A model generated the notes under the pieces. The model was not told the origin of the DNA, searched no databases, and saw only the letters and a list, made by a program, of their open reading frames with translations. Shown in pieces: positions 51,883 to 61,106 of a stretch of 64,000 nucleotides of DNA; the stretch's first letter is position 1, and the number at the start of each line of letters is the position of its first letter. Origin of the DNA: Erwinia pyrifoliae DSM 12163 (lineage in GTDB: Bacteria > Pseudomonadota > Gammaproteobacteria > Enterobacterales > Enterobacteriaceae); assembly GCF_000026985.1 (NCBI RefSeq), contig NC_017390.1:1446354-1510353 (forward strand). The letters run 5' to 3'. The translations under genes and the position numbers were made by a program.

Positions 51883-52929
51883 ATGAACAATTTTTGGCGG
51901 TGTTTCACAGGCTTTATCGTGGTTTACCTGCTGGCGTCCTGTAACGACTCTCAGCTTTCACCAGCACCTGAAGGAATGGTGTTGCAAGGTCACACAATGG
52001 GAACAATTTGGCGGGTAAGCCTCGCGGGAGTGGATCGGTCGCGGCAAAACGCGTTGCAAAATGCCATACAGCAGCGTCTTGACAACGACGATCGCCAGTT
52101 GTCCACCTGGAAAAGTGACTCGGTTCTGTCACGTTTCAATCAATATCGCGGCAGTGAACCGCAGCCGGTCAGCGCGGAGATGGCCGATATTGTCACCCAG
52201 GCGTTACGTATCGGCCAGCAGACCGCTGGCACGATGGATATTACCATCGGGCCGCTGGTGAATCTGTGGGGATTTGGACCGGATAAACAGCCGCTGAAGA
52301 CCCCGACGCACCAGCAGATTGATGGCGCCCGGAAGCTGACTGGCCTGTCCCATTTACACGTTATCAATCGTGCTGACCAGTCATATCTGCAGAAGGACTT
52401 GCCGGAGCTGTACGTGGATCTCTCCACCGTTGGCGAAGGGTTTGCCACCGACCATCTTGCACGGCTGATGGAACAGGAGGGAATCAATAACTATCTTGTC
52501 TCAGTCGGTGGCGCAGTACTGACGCGGGGTAAAAATGCTCAGGGCAATGCCTGGCAGGTGGCGATCCAGAAACCGACCGATCGCGAAAATGCGGTGCAGG
52601 CGATCGTTGATTTACAGGGTCACGGTATCAGCACCTCCGGCAGCTACCGCAATTACTATGAACTGGACGGCAAACGTATTTCTCACGTTATTGACCCGGC
52701 AACCGGGCGGCCGATTCAGCACAGGCTGGTCTCTGCTACGGTGATTGCCACCACCGCGCTGGAAGCCGATGGCTGGGATACCGGGCTGATGGTATCAGGC
52801 CCGAAGCAGGCTAAAGCGCTGGCGCTGCGTAATAAACTGGCGGTCTATCTGATTTTCAAGCAGGGTGATACATTTACCGGCTGGATGTCGCCTCAGTTTG
52901 CGGCCTTTATTCAGCCCTCTTCCCCGTAA
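51883..52929 (+). CDS. apbE: FAD:protein FMN transferase ApbE
   Basis: The 348-residue lipoprotein has a signal peptide with lipobox LLASC (Cys20) and the ApbE fold: GHTMGTIWRVS, LSTWKSDSVLSRFN, VDLSTVGEGFATDH, ISTSGSYRNYYE and HVIDPATGRPIQ. It attaches FMN to threonine residues of periplasmic-side proteins such as RnfG/NqrC. It is adjacent to ompC as in E. coli. Confidence 0.96.
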   Translation: MNNFWRCFTGFIVVYLLASCNDSQLSPAPEGMVLQGHTMGTIWRVSLAGVDRSRQNALQNAIQQRLDNDDRQLSTWKSDSVLSRFNQYRGSEPQPVSAEMADIVTQALRIGQQTAGTMDITIGPLVNLWGFGPDKQPLKTPTHQQIDGARKLTGLSHLHVINRADQSYLQKDLPELYVDLSTVGEGFATDHLARLMEQEGINNYLVSVGGAVLTRGKNAQGNAWQVAIQKPTDRENAVQAIVDLQGHGISTSGSYRNYYELDGKRISHVIDPATGRPIQHRLVSATVIATTALEADGWDTGLMVSGPKQAKALALRNKLAVYLIFKQGDTFTGWMSPQFAAFIQPSSP

Positions 52930-52948
52930 GAATGGTTAAGGAATCAAT

Positions 52949-53590
52949 ATGCTCGATCTGTTCGCGGAAGACGAACCCTGGCAGGAACCGCTGGCAGAGG
53001 GCGCGCTGATCCTGCGCCGCCGCGCCCGTGATATGACGGGGCAGCTGATGGCGCAGATCGAACATATTGCCGCCCACAATCCTTTTCACTACCGTATCAC
53101 GCCGGGTGGACATCGTATGTCGGTGGCGATGACCAACTGCGGCGATTTGGGCTGGTCCACCGACTCACGCGGTTACCAATACAGCGCCCAGGATGAGGCC
53201 AACGGGCAGCGCTGGCCGGCGATGCCGCCGCAGTTTCGCCAGCTGGCTCAGGAGTGCGCGCGTGAGGCGGGGTTCAGTGGATTTAATCCCGACGCCTGCC
53301 TGATAAACCGCTATGAGCCAGGAGCGAAGATGACCCTGCATCAGGATAAAGACGAGCGCGATCTGCGTCAGCCGATTGTCTCGGTATCGCTCGGGCTGCC
53401 AGCGGTATTTTTATTCGGCGGGTTTGAACGGGGTGACGCCAGCCAGCGCGTGCTGTTGGAACACGGCGATGTGGTGGTGTGGGGCGGGCCATCGCGTTTG
53501 CGCTATCACGGCATTCTGCCGCTTAAAGCCGGCATTCACCCCCTGACCGGGGCATTTCGTTTTAACCTGACCTTCCGCCGGGCGCGCTGA
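52949..53590 (+). CDS. alkB: DNA dioxygenase AlkB
   Basis: The 213-residue Fe(II)/2-oxoglutarate dioxygenase reverses 1-methyladenine and 3-methylcytosine damage. The iron ligands appear as HQDKDE (His-x-Asp) and the later His in RYHGI, and the 2-oxoglutarate arginines in RFNLTFRR. It starts 20 bases after apbE with AAGGA upstream. The adaptive-response gene ada, which precedes alkB in E. coli, is absent, so alkB may be read from the apbE promoter or its own. Confidence 0.96.
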   Translation: MLDLFAEDEPWQEPLAEGALILRRRARDMTGQLMAQIEHIAAHNPFHYRITPGGHRMSVAMTNCGDLGWSTDSRGYQYSAQDEANGQRWPAMPPQFRQLAQECAREAGFSGFNPDACLINRYEPGAKMTLHQDKDERDLRQPIVSVSLGLPAVFLFGGFERGDASQRVLLEHGDVVVWGGPSRLRYHGILPLKAGIHPLTGAFRFNLTFRRAR

Positions 53591-53686
53591 AATACGGGCT
53601 GCATGGAACACGGATGAGAATTGTTATTGATCTGATGGGCGTTGTGATTACACTGCGGGCTGCTTTCTACCTGCCGGGATGTCCTG

Positions 53687-55346
53687 ATGGAGCTGCTTCA
53701 CATCGTCTATAAACAGTATCGCTGGCCGTTTATTCTGGTCATCGTGCTCAGCCTGCTTAGTGCCGCGCTGGGCATTGGCCTGATTGCCTTTATCAATCGC
53801 GAACTGATCGTTACCCTGAACTCTTCACTAACAGTGCTGCCGCAGTTTCTCGGCTTGCTGCTGCTGCTGCTGGCGGTCACGCTGGCATCTCAGCTGGCGC
53901 TCACCCTGCTTGGACATCATTTTGTCTATCGCCTGCGGGGTGAGTTTATCAAACGCATCCTTGATACCCAGATCGAGCGCATTGAGCAGATTGGCAGCGC
54001 CAGCCTGCTGGCGGCGCTGACCGGCGACGTGCGCAACATCACTTATGCCTTTGTGCGTCTGCCCGAGCTTATTCAGGGGATTATCCTGACCGTGGCGTCG
54101 GCGGCTTATCTCGGCTGGCTTTCTCCGAAAATGCTGATGGTGACCGCCACATGGGTGACTGTCACCCTTATCGGTGGCTGGCTGGCTGCTGGTGGCGCGC
54201 GTCTACCGGCATATGGCTACGCTGCGTGATACTGAAGATCGCCTTTACGCTGATTTTCAGACCATCATTGAAGGGCGCAAAGAGCTGGCGCTGAATCGCC
54301 AGCGTGCGCAGCAGATCTTCGACAACGTGTACGGCGAAGATGCGAAAACTTACCGCCATCACATCGTGCGCGCCGACACCTTCCACCTCAGCGCGGTAAA
54401 CTGGTCGAACATCATGATGCTGGGAGCCATCGGGCTGGCTTTCTGGCTGGCAAACGGTCTCGGCTGGGCGGATACCGCCGTCGCGTCCACTTACTCCCTG
54501 ACCCTGCTGTTTTTGCGTACCCCGATGCTGTCGGCGGTAGGGGCATTGCCAACCTTGTTGAGCGCTCAGGTGGCGTTTAACAAACTCAGTACGTTTAAGC
54601 TGGCAGAATATCAAGCTGATTTCCCACAGCCGGCGGCGGCAAGAAACTGGCAAACGCTGGAGCTGCGCAATCTGTCGTTCCACTACGGTGACCAGGGTTT
54701 TAAGGTCGGGCCGGTTAACATGACGCTGAAACGCGGCGAGCTGGTATTTCTGATTGGCGGCAACGGCAGCGGTAAGTCAACGCTGGCAATGCTGCTTACC
54801 GGGCTTTATCAGCCGGTTTCTGGCGAAATCCTGCTTGATGGCCAGGTGGTGCATCCTTCTGCAATCGATAGCTATCGTCGGCTGTTCTCGGCGGTTTTCA
54901 CCGAGGTGCATCTGTTTGACCGCATTATAGACGATCGCGGGCAGCCTGCCGATCCGGCTTTGGTGCAGAGCTGGCTGGCGCGCCTGCAAATGCAGGACAA
55001 AATTACGCTGGAGGGCAATCGCGTCCTGAACCTCAATTTATCAAAAGGTCAGACCAAACGGCTGGCGTTGCTGCTGGCTATCGCCGGGCAGCGCGATATT
55101 CTTCTGCTGGATGAGTGGGCTGCGGATCAGGACCCGCATTTTCGGCGTATCTTCTACCGCGAGCTGCTGCCGTGGTTGCGCGAGATGGGTATAACGGTGT
55201 TTGCCATTAGCCACGACGACCACTATTTTCTGCATGCCGACCGCCTGCTGGAGATGCGAGCCGGAGTTCTGACAGAATTGACCGGCATTGAGCGTGAGCA
55301 GGCAACGCTGGATGCGGTGCAGCGTACCGATACGGCAGAGAACTGA
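53687..55346 (+). pseudogene. yojI: yojI ABC exporter, disrupted by a 4-bp frameshift
   Basis: Two overlapping frames (53687-54229 and 54174-55346) together encode one YojI protein: six transmembrane segments, then an ATPase domain with Walker A (GGNGSGKST), signature LSKGQ and Walker B (ILLLDEW). The break is at the tandem repeat (GGCT)x3 at 54176-54187. Two copies would restore one frame of about 551 residues, against 547 in E. coli. YojI exports microcin J25. As it stands, the product stops after the first ~5 membrane segments. Slipped-strand mutation is the simplest cause; a sequencing error is the alternative. Confidence 0.88.
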
Positions 55347-55383
55347 TGCGGCTTCGGGGGATTATCCCCCGGATAGCGATTTC

Positions 55384-56178
55384 TCACAGGACTTTGGCGA
55401 GAAAATGACGGGTACGCGGATGCTGCGGATGATTCAATACCTGGCGGGCGCTGCCCTGCTCAACGATTTTCCCCTCAACCAAAAAGACTACGTGGTCGGC
55501 CACCTCGCGGGCGAAACCTATCTCGTGCGTCACCACCACCAGCGTGGTGCCGGAACGCGCCAGCTGCCTGATGCTGCCCAACACTTCCCCGACCAGCTCC
55601 GGGTCGAGCGCGGAGGTTGGCTCATCAAACAGGACAACCTTAGGGTTGAGCGCCAGCGCACGGGCAATCGCCACGCGCTGCTGCTGCCCACCAGAAAGAT
55701 GCCGTGGCCAGGCGTGGGCCTTATGACCTAATCCGACCGATTCCAGTAGCTTCCCAGCATGCGCTTCGGCGGCCGTGCGCGTCATGCGCTTATGTGCCAG
55801 CGGCGCTTCAATGATGTTTTCCAGCACCGTCAGATGGGGAAACAGATTGAAGTTCTGAAAGACATATCCTACGCCGGCGCGCTGTTTAAGGATGGCTTTC
55901 TCTTTCAGCTCGTAGAGTTTATCACCTTTGCGGCGGTAACCAATGTAGTCACCGTCGATACGAATAAAGCCCTGGTCAACGCGCTCCAGATGATTAATGG
56001 CGCGCAGCAGGGTGGATTTCCCTGAACCGGACGGGCCGAGGATCACCGTCACCGATCCGGGGGGGATTTCCAGCGAGACATTATCCAGCGCGTTAAAACG
56101 CCCGTAGCTTTTGCTGACGCCAGAAATCGAAATATGGCCAGCGGCCGGCGCGTTATGCAGAACGATAGCTTCAGACAT
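55384..56178 (-). CDS. Amino-acid-type ABC transporter ATPase (TcyN/YxeO-like)
   Basis: The 264-residue polar-amino-acid ABC ATPase has Walker A GPSGSGKST, Q-loop FQNFNLFPH, signature LSGGQQQR, Walker B VVLFDEP and H-loop VTHEIGFA. It is the last gene of the six-gene operon, two bases after the permease. By neighbours it should power uptake of an S-modified cysteine or related amino acid; the ATPase sequence itself does not define the substrate. Confidence 0.93.
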   Translation of the reverse strand: MSEAIVLHNAPAAGHISISGVSKSYGRFNALDNVSLEIPPGSVTVILGPSGSGKSTLLRAINHLERVDQGFIRIDGDYIGYRRKGDKLYELKEKAILKQRAGVGYVFQNFNLFPHLTVLENIIEAPLAHKRMTRTAAEAHAGKLLESVGLGHKAHAWPRHLSGGQQQRVAIARALALNPKVVLFDEPTSALDPELVGEVLGSIRQLARSGTTLVVVTHEIGFAREVADHVVFLVEGKIVEQGSARQVLNHPQHPRTRHFLAKVL

Positions 56179-56180
56179 GA

Positions 56181-57068
56181 TTAACTCCTGATGGGGGTGA
56201 TGGCCGCGCGCTGTGGTGACGCCGGCTGCCGGTTGCCGGATTGACGCGTGGTGCCCCGTGCCAGCCAGCGTTCAACATAGTGCTGTACCACCGACAGCAG
56301 GGTGGTGATCAGCAGATACCAGACGGCGGCGACCATCAGCAGCGGGATCACCTGCTGGGTGCGGTTGTAAACCATCTGGATGGTGTAAAACAGCTCCGGC
56401 ATCGCCAGCACGTAAACCATTGCCGTGCCTTTCGCCAGGCTGATAATTTCATTAAAAGCACCAGGAATAATCGCGCGCAGCGCCTGTGGCAGGATAATAC
56501 GCAGGGTGCGGCGCGATGACGGCAGGCCAAGGGCGGCGGCGGCCTCGAACTGCCCGTGATCGACCCCGGCGATGCCGCCACGTACGATCTCGGCGGTGTA
56601 GGCCGCCTGCACCAGCGTCAGCCCGATAACGGCAGTGCTGAACTGACCGAGCACGTCGATGGTTTTCCAGGTCGCCAGGGTTAACGGAGTAAAAGGAACG
56701 CCCAGTGACAGCCGATCGTAGAGATAAGAGAAGTTGTAAAGAATAATCAGCACCAAAATCAGCGGCAGCGAACGGAACAGCCAGATATAGCTGAACGCCA
56801 GCCCGGACAGCAGCCAGGAAGGGGATAGTCGGGCCAGCGCCAGCAGCACGCTCAGTACGCTGGCTGTCAGCGTCAGCAGCAGGGTCTGGCCCAGCCCGGA
56901 CAGGATCGCCGGGGCAAAGAACCAGTGGGCAAATACCGACCACTCCCAGCGCGGGTTGAACGCCACGGACTGCACGACGATGGCCAGAATAAACAGCGCG
57001 ATGGCCGTACCGGCCAGCCGCAGCGGGTAGCGTGCGGGCACCACGCGCAAGGTTTCACTGGATTTCAT
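56181..57068 (-). CDS. Amino-acid ABC transporter permease
   Basis: The 295-residue permease of the His/Glu/Gln type has about six hydrophobic helices and the EAA loop EAAAALGLPSSRRTLRIILPQA that contacts the ATPase. Being the only permease in the operon, it probably works as a homodimer. Its start overlaps the preceding GNAT gene by 14 bases, showing translational coupling. Confidence 0.93.
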   Translation of the reverse strand: MKSSETLRVVPARYPLRLAGTAIALFILAIVVQSVAFNPRWEWSVFAHWFFAPAILSGLGQTLLLTLTASVLSVLLALARLSPSWLLSGLAFSYIWLFRSLPLILVLIILYNFSYLYDRLSLGVPFTPLTLATWKTIDVLGQFSTAVIGLTLVQAAYTAEIVRGGIAGVDHGQFEAAAALGLPSSRRTLRIILPQALRAIIPGAFNEIISLAKGTAMVYVLAMPELFYTIQMVYNRTQQVIPLLMVAAVWYLLITTLLSVVQHYVERWLARGTTRQSGNRQPASPQRAAITPIRS

Positions 57069-57579
57069 CGGCGGCTCCGGTAGTCATTGTTTGATACAGC
57101 GATTTAGTAAAACGCAAACGACCGTCGAACGGCGGCTTGCTGTAGTCCTCCGTATCGCGCGTGGTATCAAACTGGGGCTGATAGCCGTGTGACAGATACA
57201 GCCGCACCGCCTCCGGCTGGCGGAAGCCGGTGGTCAGGTAGATGTGACGGTAGCCTGCCCGTTGCGCCCGTTGTTCCAGCTCCACCAGCACCTTCTGCGC
57301 CAACCCCTGGCGCCGCAGATCGCCGCGCGTCCAGATCCGTTTCAACTCGGCGGTTTGCGCGTCGAATGACTTGTAAGCCCCCATCGCAATAATTTCTCCG
57401 TGCCGTTCCAGCACCACAAACATCCCCTGTGGTGGCAGATACCATTCGGTCAGCTCAATTTCGGCATCTCTTGCGAAGAAGTCGCCATAGCGGGCGCTGT
57501 ATTCCCCAAACAGCCCGGCAATAATCGGTTCCAGCTCTGGCGCTTCCGGAGACAGCTGGCGGAAATTCTCTTCGCTCAT
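57055..57579 (-). CDS. GNAT-family N-acetyltransferase (SnaA/B or YtmI-like role)
   Basis: The 174-residue acetyltransferase has the acetyl-CoA motif A LKRIWTRGDLRRQGLAQKVL (residues ~94-113) and motif B ending in LYLSHGYQPQ. In the Bacillus ytm and yxe loci a GNAT protein N-acetylates S-modified cysteines before oxidation and deacetylation. Here it lies between the binding protein and permease genes, the same gene set, which supports that role. Direct substrate evidence is lacking. Confidence 0.8.
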   Translation of the reverse strand: MSEENFRQLSPEAPELEPIIAGLFGEYSARYGDFFARDAEIELTEWYLPPQGMFVVLERHGEIIAMGAYKSFDAQTAELKRIWTRGDLRRQGLAQKVLVELEQRAQRAGYRHIYLTTGFRQPEAVRLYLSHGYQPQFDTTRDTEDYSKPPFDGRLRFTKSLYQTMTTGAADEIQ

Positions 57580-57590
57580 GTCAATCTCCG

Positions 57591-58520
57591 CTAATCGCCC
57601 AGCCCGGACGGGTTAATTTCAGAATGATCGAGACGCTCAATGCCTTCTCCCCAGCGATTCAGCACTTTGTCGTATTCGCCACCTTTGATCACGCCGTTCA
57701 GCGCGGCGTTAACCGCCGTCACCAGTCCGCTGTCTTTCTTCAGCGTGACGGCAATATGGGCCGCTTTTGGCCAGCCGCCGTCCACGGTGCCCACCCGTCT
57801 GGTCTTGCCGGTCAGAGCCGCTTTCCATGCACCAATCACGTTGGGGCCGAAATAGGCATCGGCGCGGCCGGACTGTCGCGCCAGCGTTTGCGCAGCATCG
57901 TCTTTAACGTAGTTGGGGACGAACGGCTTCAGCCCTTTCTTCTGATTTTGTTCCTCCCACGCCAGCAGGATAGCTTCCTGATTGGTGCCGGAACCGACAA
58001 TAATCCGCAGCCCGGCGATATCTTCGGCTTTGGTTATCGCGGCGATCTTGCTGTCAGATTTAACGTAGAAACCCAGTGAGTCACGGCGATAGGTGGCGAA
58101 GTCAAATTTCTCTTTGCGCGCTTTGGTCACCGTGACGTTGGTTATCGCCGCGTCATATTTACCGGAACTGACGCCAAGCGGCCAGTCTTCCCATGAAGTC
58201 GGCACCACATTCAGCTGTAGCCCGAGACTGTCTGCCACCAGCCGGGCAATATCCACTTCGCTGCCCAGCAGGGTTGTGTTGTCATCGGAAAACAGCGTGA
58301 GCGGCGGGGAGTTAAGGGCGGCAACGGCAACGGTAAACTTACCCGGCACCGCCAGGCTCAGGTTTTTCGGCAGCAGGGCCACGGCCTGTGGGTTGAGCGG
58401 GGCATGAACGGGGGCGCTGTTGGCCTCTACGCTGATGCCGGTGTCGTTGATCTTCACCGTTTCTGCGTTTGCCATCGTTGCGATCGGTAATGCGGTGGCC
58501 AGCAGAGCGAGTAATGGCAA
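57591..58520 (-). CDS. Polar-amino-acid ABC solute-binding protein with disrupted leader
   Basis: The family-3 binding protein (309 residues in this frame) has typical features: GKFTVAVAALNSPPL, GSEVDIARLVADSLGL, SWEDWPLGVSSGKYDAAITNVTVTKAR and SGTNQEA. The only in-frame start is a TTG at 58520, which gives a leader (LLALLATALPIATMANAE) with no basic residue. Ten bases upstream ATGAAACAC (58530) would give a normal M-K-H start but in another frame; removing one base joins it to TTGCCA. So either a single-base frameshift breaks the signal peptide or TTG is used. The periplasmic domain is otherwise intact. Confidence 0.85.
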   Translation of the reverse strand: MPLLALLATALPIATMANAETVKINDTGISVEANSAPVHAPLNPQAVALLPKNLSLAVPGKFTVAVAALNSPPLTLFSDDNTTLLGSEVDIARLVADSLGLQLNVVPTSWEDWPLGVSSGKYDAAITNVTVTKARKEKFDFATYRRDSLGFYVKSDSKIAAITKAEDIAGLRIIVGSGTNQEAILLAWEEQNQKKGLKPFVPNYVKDDAAQTLARQSGRADAYFGPNVIGAWKAALTGKTRRVGTVDGGWPKAAHIAVTLKKDSGLVTAVNAALNGVIKGGEYDKVLNRWGEGIERLDHSEINPSGLGD

Positions 58521-58587
58521 TGTGTTTCATAGTGACCTACGCTGATATGAGTTAACAGGCAAATGAGCAGGGCAGCGGCGCTGTCCT

Positions 58588-59718
58588 TCAGGCGATGTCG
58601 TGTAGTGCCGCTTCGGCCAGCTGGCTGAAATAGTGTGCCGCCGGGTAGAGCAGGTCTTCATCCGGGTTAAATCCGGGATGGTGTAGCCCAAACTCGCTGG
58701 CGCTGCCGATGCTGACGAAGGCTCCCGGGACATGATGCAGATAAAAGGCAAAATCCTCGCCGCCCATTTGCAGCTCGGCGTGCTGAACCTCGTAGCCCTC
58801 GCGTGCTGCCACCTGCTTGCTGAATTCCGCCCAGCGTTCGCTGTTGATCAGGGCAGGTGGGCCGGGATGCCAGCTCAGATCGGCGCGTGCGCCAAAGCCA
58901 TTGGCGATACCCGTAATCAGCTGCCGCAGACGCTGCGGCAGCTCGCTGCGGATCTGTGCGTTATAGGTGCGCACCGTCCCTTCCAGCACCACCTGCTGTG
59001 GCAGCACGTTCCATGTATTGCCGCCTTCAATGCGCGTTACGCTGACCACCACCGTTTCCAGCGGACTGTAGCTGCGGCTGACTAGAGTTTGTAGTGCGCC
59101 AACAATCTGGCTGGCGATAACAATGGCATCAATGCCTTCCTGTGGACGTGCGGCGTGCGCGCCTTTGCCGTTGACCTCAATAGCAAAACGGTCGACGTTG
59201 GCATAGAACGGGCCGCCGCGTGTGGCAAAGATGCCTGTGGGTAGCTCCGGGGCATTATGCATACCGAAAATAGCGCTCACGCCCTGGAGTGCGCCCGCAT
59301 CGATCAGGGTTTTCGCCCCGCCAAAGCGCTCCTCCGCCGGCTGAAACAGCAGGCGCACGCGGCCTGGCAAGGTCTTCTCGCGCGCCTTCAACAACTGCGC
59401 CGCACCGAGCATCACCGACGTATGCAGGTCATGGCCGCAGGCATGCATGACGCCCTGATGCTGCGAGCGGAACGACACCTCGGCAACTTCCTCAATCGGC
59501 AGGGCGTCGATATCCGCGCGCAGAGCGATTAAAGGTTCCCCCTGTCCGATCTCCGCCACCACACCGGTGGTGAGATCCCAGGGCAGTGGGGTGATACCCG
59601 CCTCATTCAGCCAGCTTTTAATGCGTGCGGTGGTGGCAAATTCCTCGTGGGACAGCTCGGGAAACTGATGCAGTTCACGACGCCAGGCAATCAGCTGCTG
59701 TGCAAGGGAATGACTCAT
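58588..59718 (-). CDS. M20-family N-acyl-amino-acid amidohydrolase (SndA/YtnL-like)
   Basis: The 376-residue M20D peptidase-like amidohydrolase has metal ligands in HACGHDLHTS, AEERFGG and GMHNAPE. Related enzymes (YtnL, YxeP) remove N-acetyl groups from S-modified or free cysteine derivatives. It lies 14 bases after the monooxygenase gene, second in the operon. Other M20D substrates (auxin conjugates, hippurate) are possible, so substrate is inferred from context. Confidence 0.85.
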   Translation of the reverse strand: MSHSLAQQLIAWRRELHQFPELSHEEFATTARIKSWLNEAGITPLPWDLTTGVVAEIGQGEPLIALRADIDALPIEEVAEVSFRSQHQGVMHACGHDLHTSVMLGAAQLLKAREKTLPGRVRLLFQPAEERFGGAKTLIDAGALQGVSAIFGMHNAPELPTGIFATRGGPFYANVDRFAIEVNGKGAHAARPQEGIDAIVIASQIVGALQTLVSRSYSPLETVVVSVTRIEGGNTWNVLPQQVVLEGTVRTYNAQIRSELPQRLRQLITGIANGFGARADLSWHPGPPALINSERWAEFSKQVAAREGYEVQHAELQMGGEDFAFYLHHVPGAFVSIGSASEFGLHHPGFNPDEDLLYPAAHYFSQLAEAALHDIA

Positions 59719-59731
59719 AATGACGGACTCC

Positions 59732-60733
59732 TTACGCGGCGACGCGCAGATGGTTGGCCAGTAACTGCAAGGATTTAAGACGTGACGTGCCGCTGCCGAT
59801 TGGCGTATCTATGATGAATTCCTCCACGCCAAAGCGTTGGTGAAGCTGCTCCAGCTGGTCGTGTACCTGTGCGGCAGTGCCTTTCAGCACGGTAAGCGTG
59901 CGCGGTTCAATGCGATACTCGGTTGCACCCGACTGGCGGATATAAGCTTCTGCCTGTGCGATGCTACCAACGGTAACGCTCTGATCACGATCGGTGTGCA
60001 CGCGGTAGTGCTGCAAATCAGCCGCCAGCAGCGCCGCCTGTGCCGCCGTATCAGCGGCAACGACCTGTACGGCCAGCAGCGCACTCTGGCCGCCGCTGCG
60101 CGTCCGGTATGTGGTTAATGCGCGTTCCAGCTCCTGCTTATCGCCGTTAAGATGCGCGGCAAACACGAACTGCCAGCCCAGATCTGCTGCCAGGCGAGCG
60201 CTCGCTTCACTGGCACCGAGCAGAAAACGGCTGGCGGGATGCGGGGGAAGCGGGGTTGCCAGTAGCCGATCTTCACTCTGTTCAGTCGATGGCGTGGGGT
60301 TAAGCCAGCCGTCCAGCGCCGCCAGCTGGCTGGCAAAATCGCCTTTTTCCTCCGCGTGCATGCCTGCCTGCAACGCCTTTGTCGACAGCGGCAGGCCGCC
60401 CGGCGCTTTGCCAACGCCCAGATCAACACGGCCGGGTGCCAGCGAGGCCAGCAGATTAAAGTTTTCGGCCACTTTATAGGGGCTGTAGTGCTGCAACATG
60501 ACGCCGCCGGAGCCGACGCGGATGCGGCGGGTATGCGCCAGAATCCAGGCAATCAACACCTCCGGTGACGGGCTGGCCAGCGCCGGGCTGTTATGATGTT
60601 CAGCCAGCCAGAAACGGTAATAACCCTGCTCCTCCGCCCGTTGCGCCAGCGTTAGTGTACGTGCCAGCGCCGCCGCCGCGTCTTCGCCCTCATCCAGCGG
60701 GCTTTTATCCAGCAAGCTTAATCGGTAAGCCAT
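59732..60733 (-). CDS. LLM-class flavin-dependent oxidoreductase (MsnO8/YtmO-like)
   Basis: The 333-residue luciferase-like monooxygenase has AEHHNSPALASPSP and GVGKAPGGLPLST, typical of the MsnO8 group that includes YtmO and YhbW. Such enzymes oxidise small substrates with FMNH2 and oxygen. The ATG at 60733 has AAGGAG five bases upstream; a GTG directly before it is less likely. As first gene of the operon it would perform the oxidative step on an N-acetylated S-modified cysteine; that is inference. Confidence 0.87.
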   Translation of the reverse strand: MAYRLSLLDKSPLDEGEDAAAALARTLTLAQRAEEQGYYRFWLAEHHNSPALASPSPEVLIAWILAHTRRIRVGSGGVMLQHYSPYKVAENFNLLASLAPGRVDLGVGKAPGGLPLSTKALQAGMHAEEKGDFASQLAALDGWLNPTPSTEQSEDRLLATPLPPHPASRFLLGASEASARLAADLGWQFVFAAHLNGDKQELERALTTYRTRSGGQSALLAVQVVAADTAAQAALLAADLQHYRVHTDRDQSVTVGSIAQAEAYIRQSGATEYRIEPRTLTVLKGTAAQVHDQLEQLHQRFGVEEFIIDTPIGSGTSRLKSLQLLANHLRVAA

Positions 60734-60934
60734 CACATCTCCTTGACAGGTTCAGATGCTGGCAATTATTGGCGGCGGGAACAGCGGCTGTAAAACAACA
60801 TATCCGGCTTAAATCAGTCGCTAAACGGGATTACGCGCTATTGCCGGGAAGCGGCAAAGGCTGTGCAAAATGCGTATTTCATCCGGGAGAGAATTCGGGC
60901 TAACTACAGGTTCACTCTACAGAGGAGCACAAAG

Positions 60935-61105
60935 ATGAACGGTATTTGGCTGCACTTTATGCGTTATTTTCAGGCACCTTCTGGCATGGCACCGCTGGAC
61001 AGCTGTCGTATCGTCGAGGCGCTGATACCGATGGCGGAGCTATACGGCGGCGATTTGCAACAGCTGTGGGTCAACGATCGGTGCGTTGAGGATGAACCTC
61101 ACTGA
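60935..61105 (+). CDS. Small 56-residue protein of unknown function
   Basis: The frame begins at ATG 60935 after a good GAGGAG site (about 10 bases). The product MNGIWLHFMRYFQAPSGMAP... is amphipathic with an acidic tail and two cysteines. I do not recognise it. It is divergent from the sulfur-type operon and its stop is 1 base from the stop of the convergent phosphopantetheinyl transferase gene, so the transcripts must overlap. Confidence 0.6.
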   Translation: MNGIWLHFMRYFQAPSGMAPLDSCRIVEALIPMAELYGGDLQQLWVNDRCVEDEPH

Positions 61106-61106
61106 T

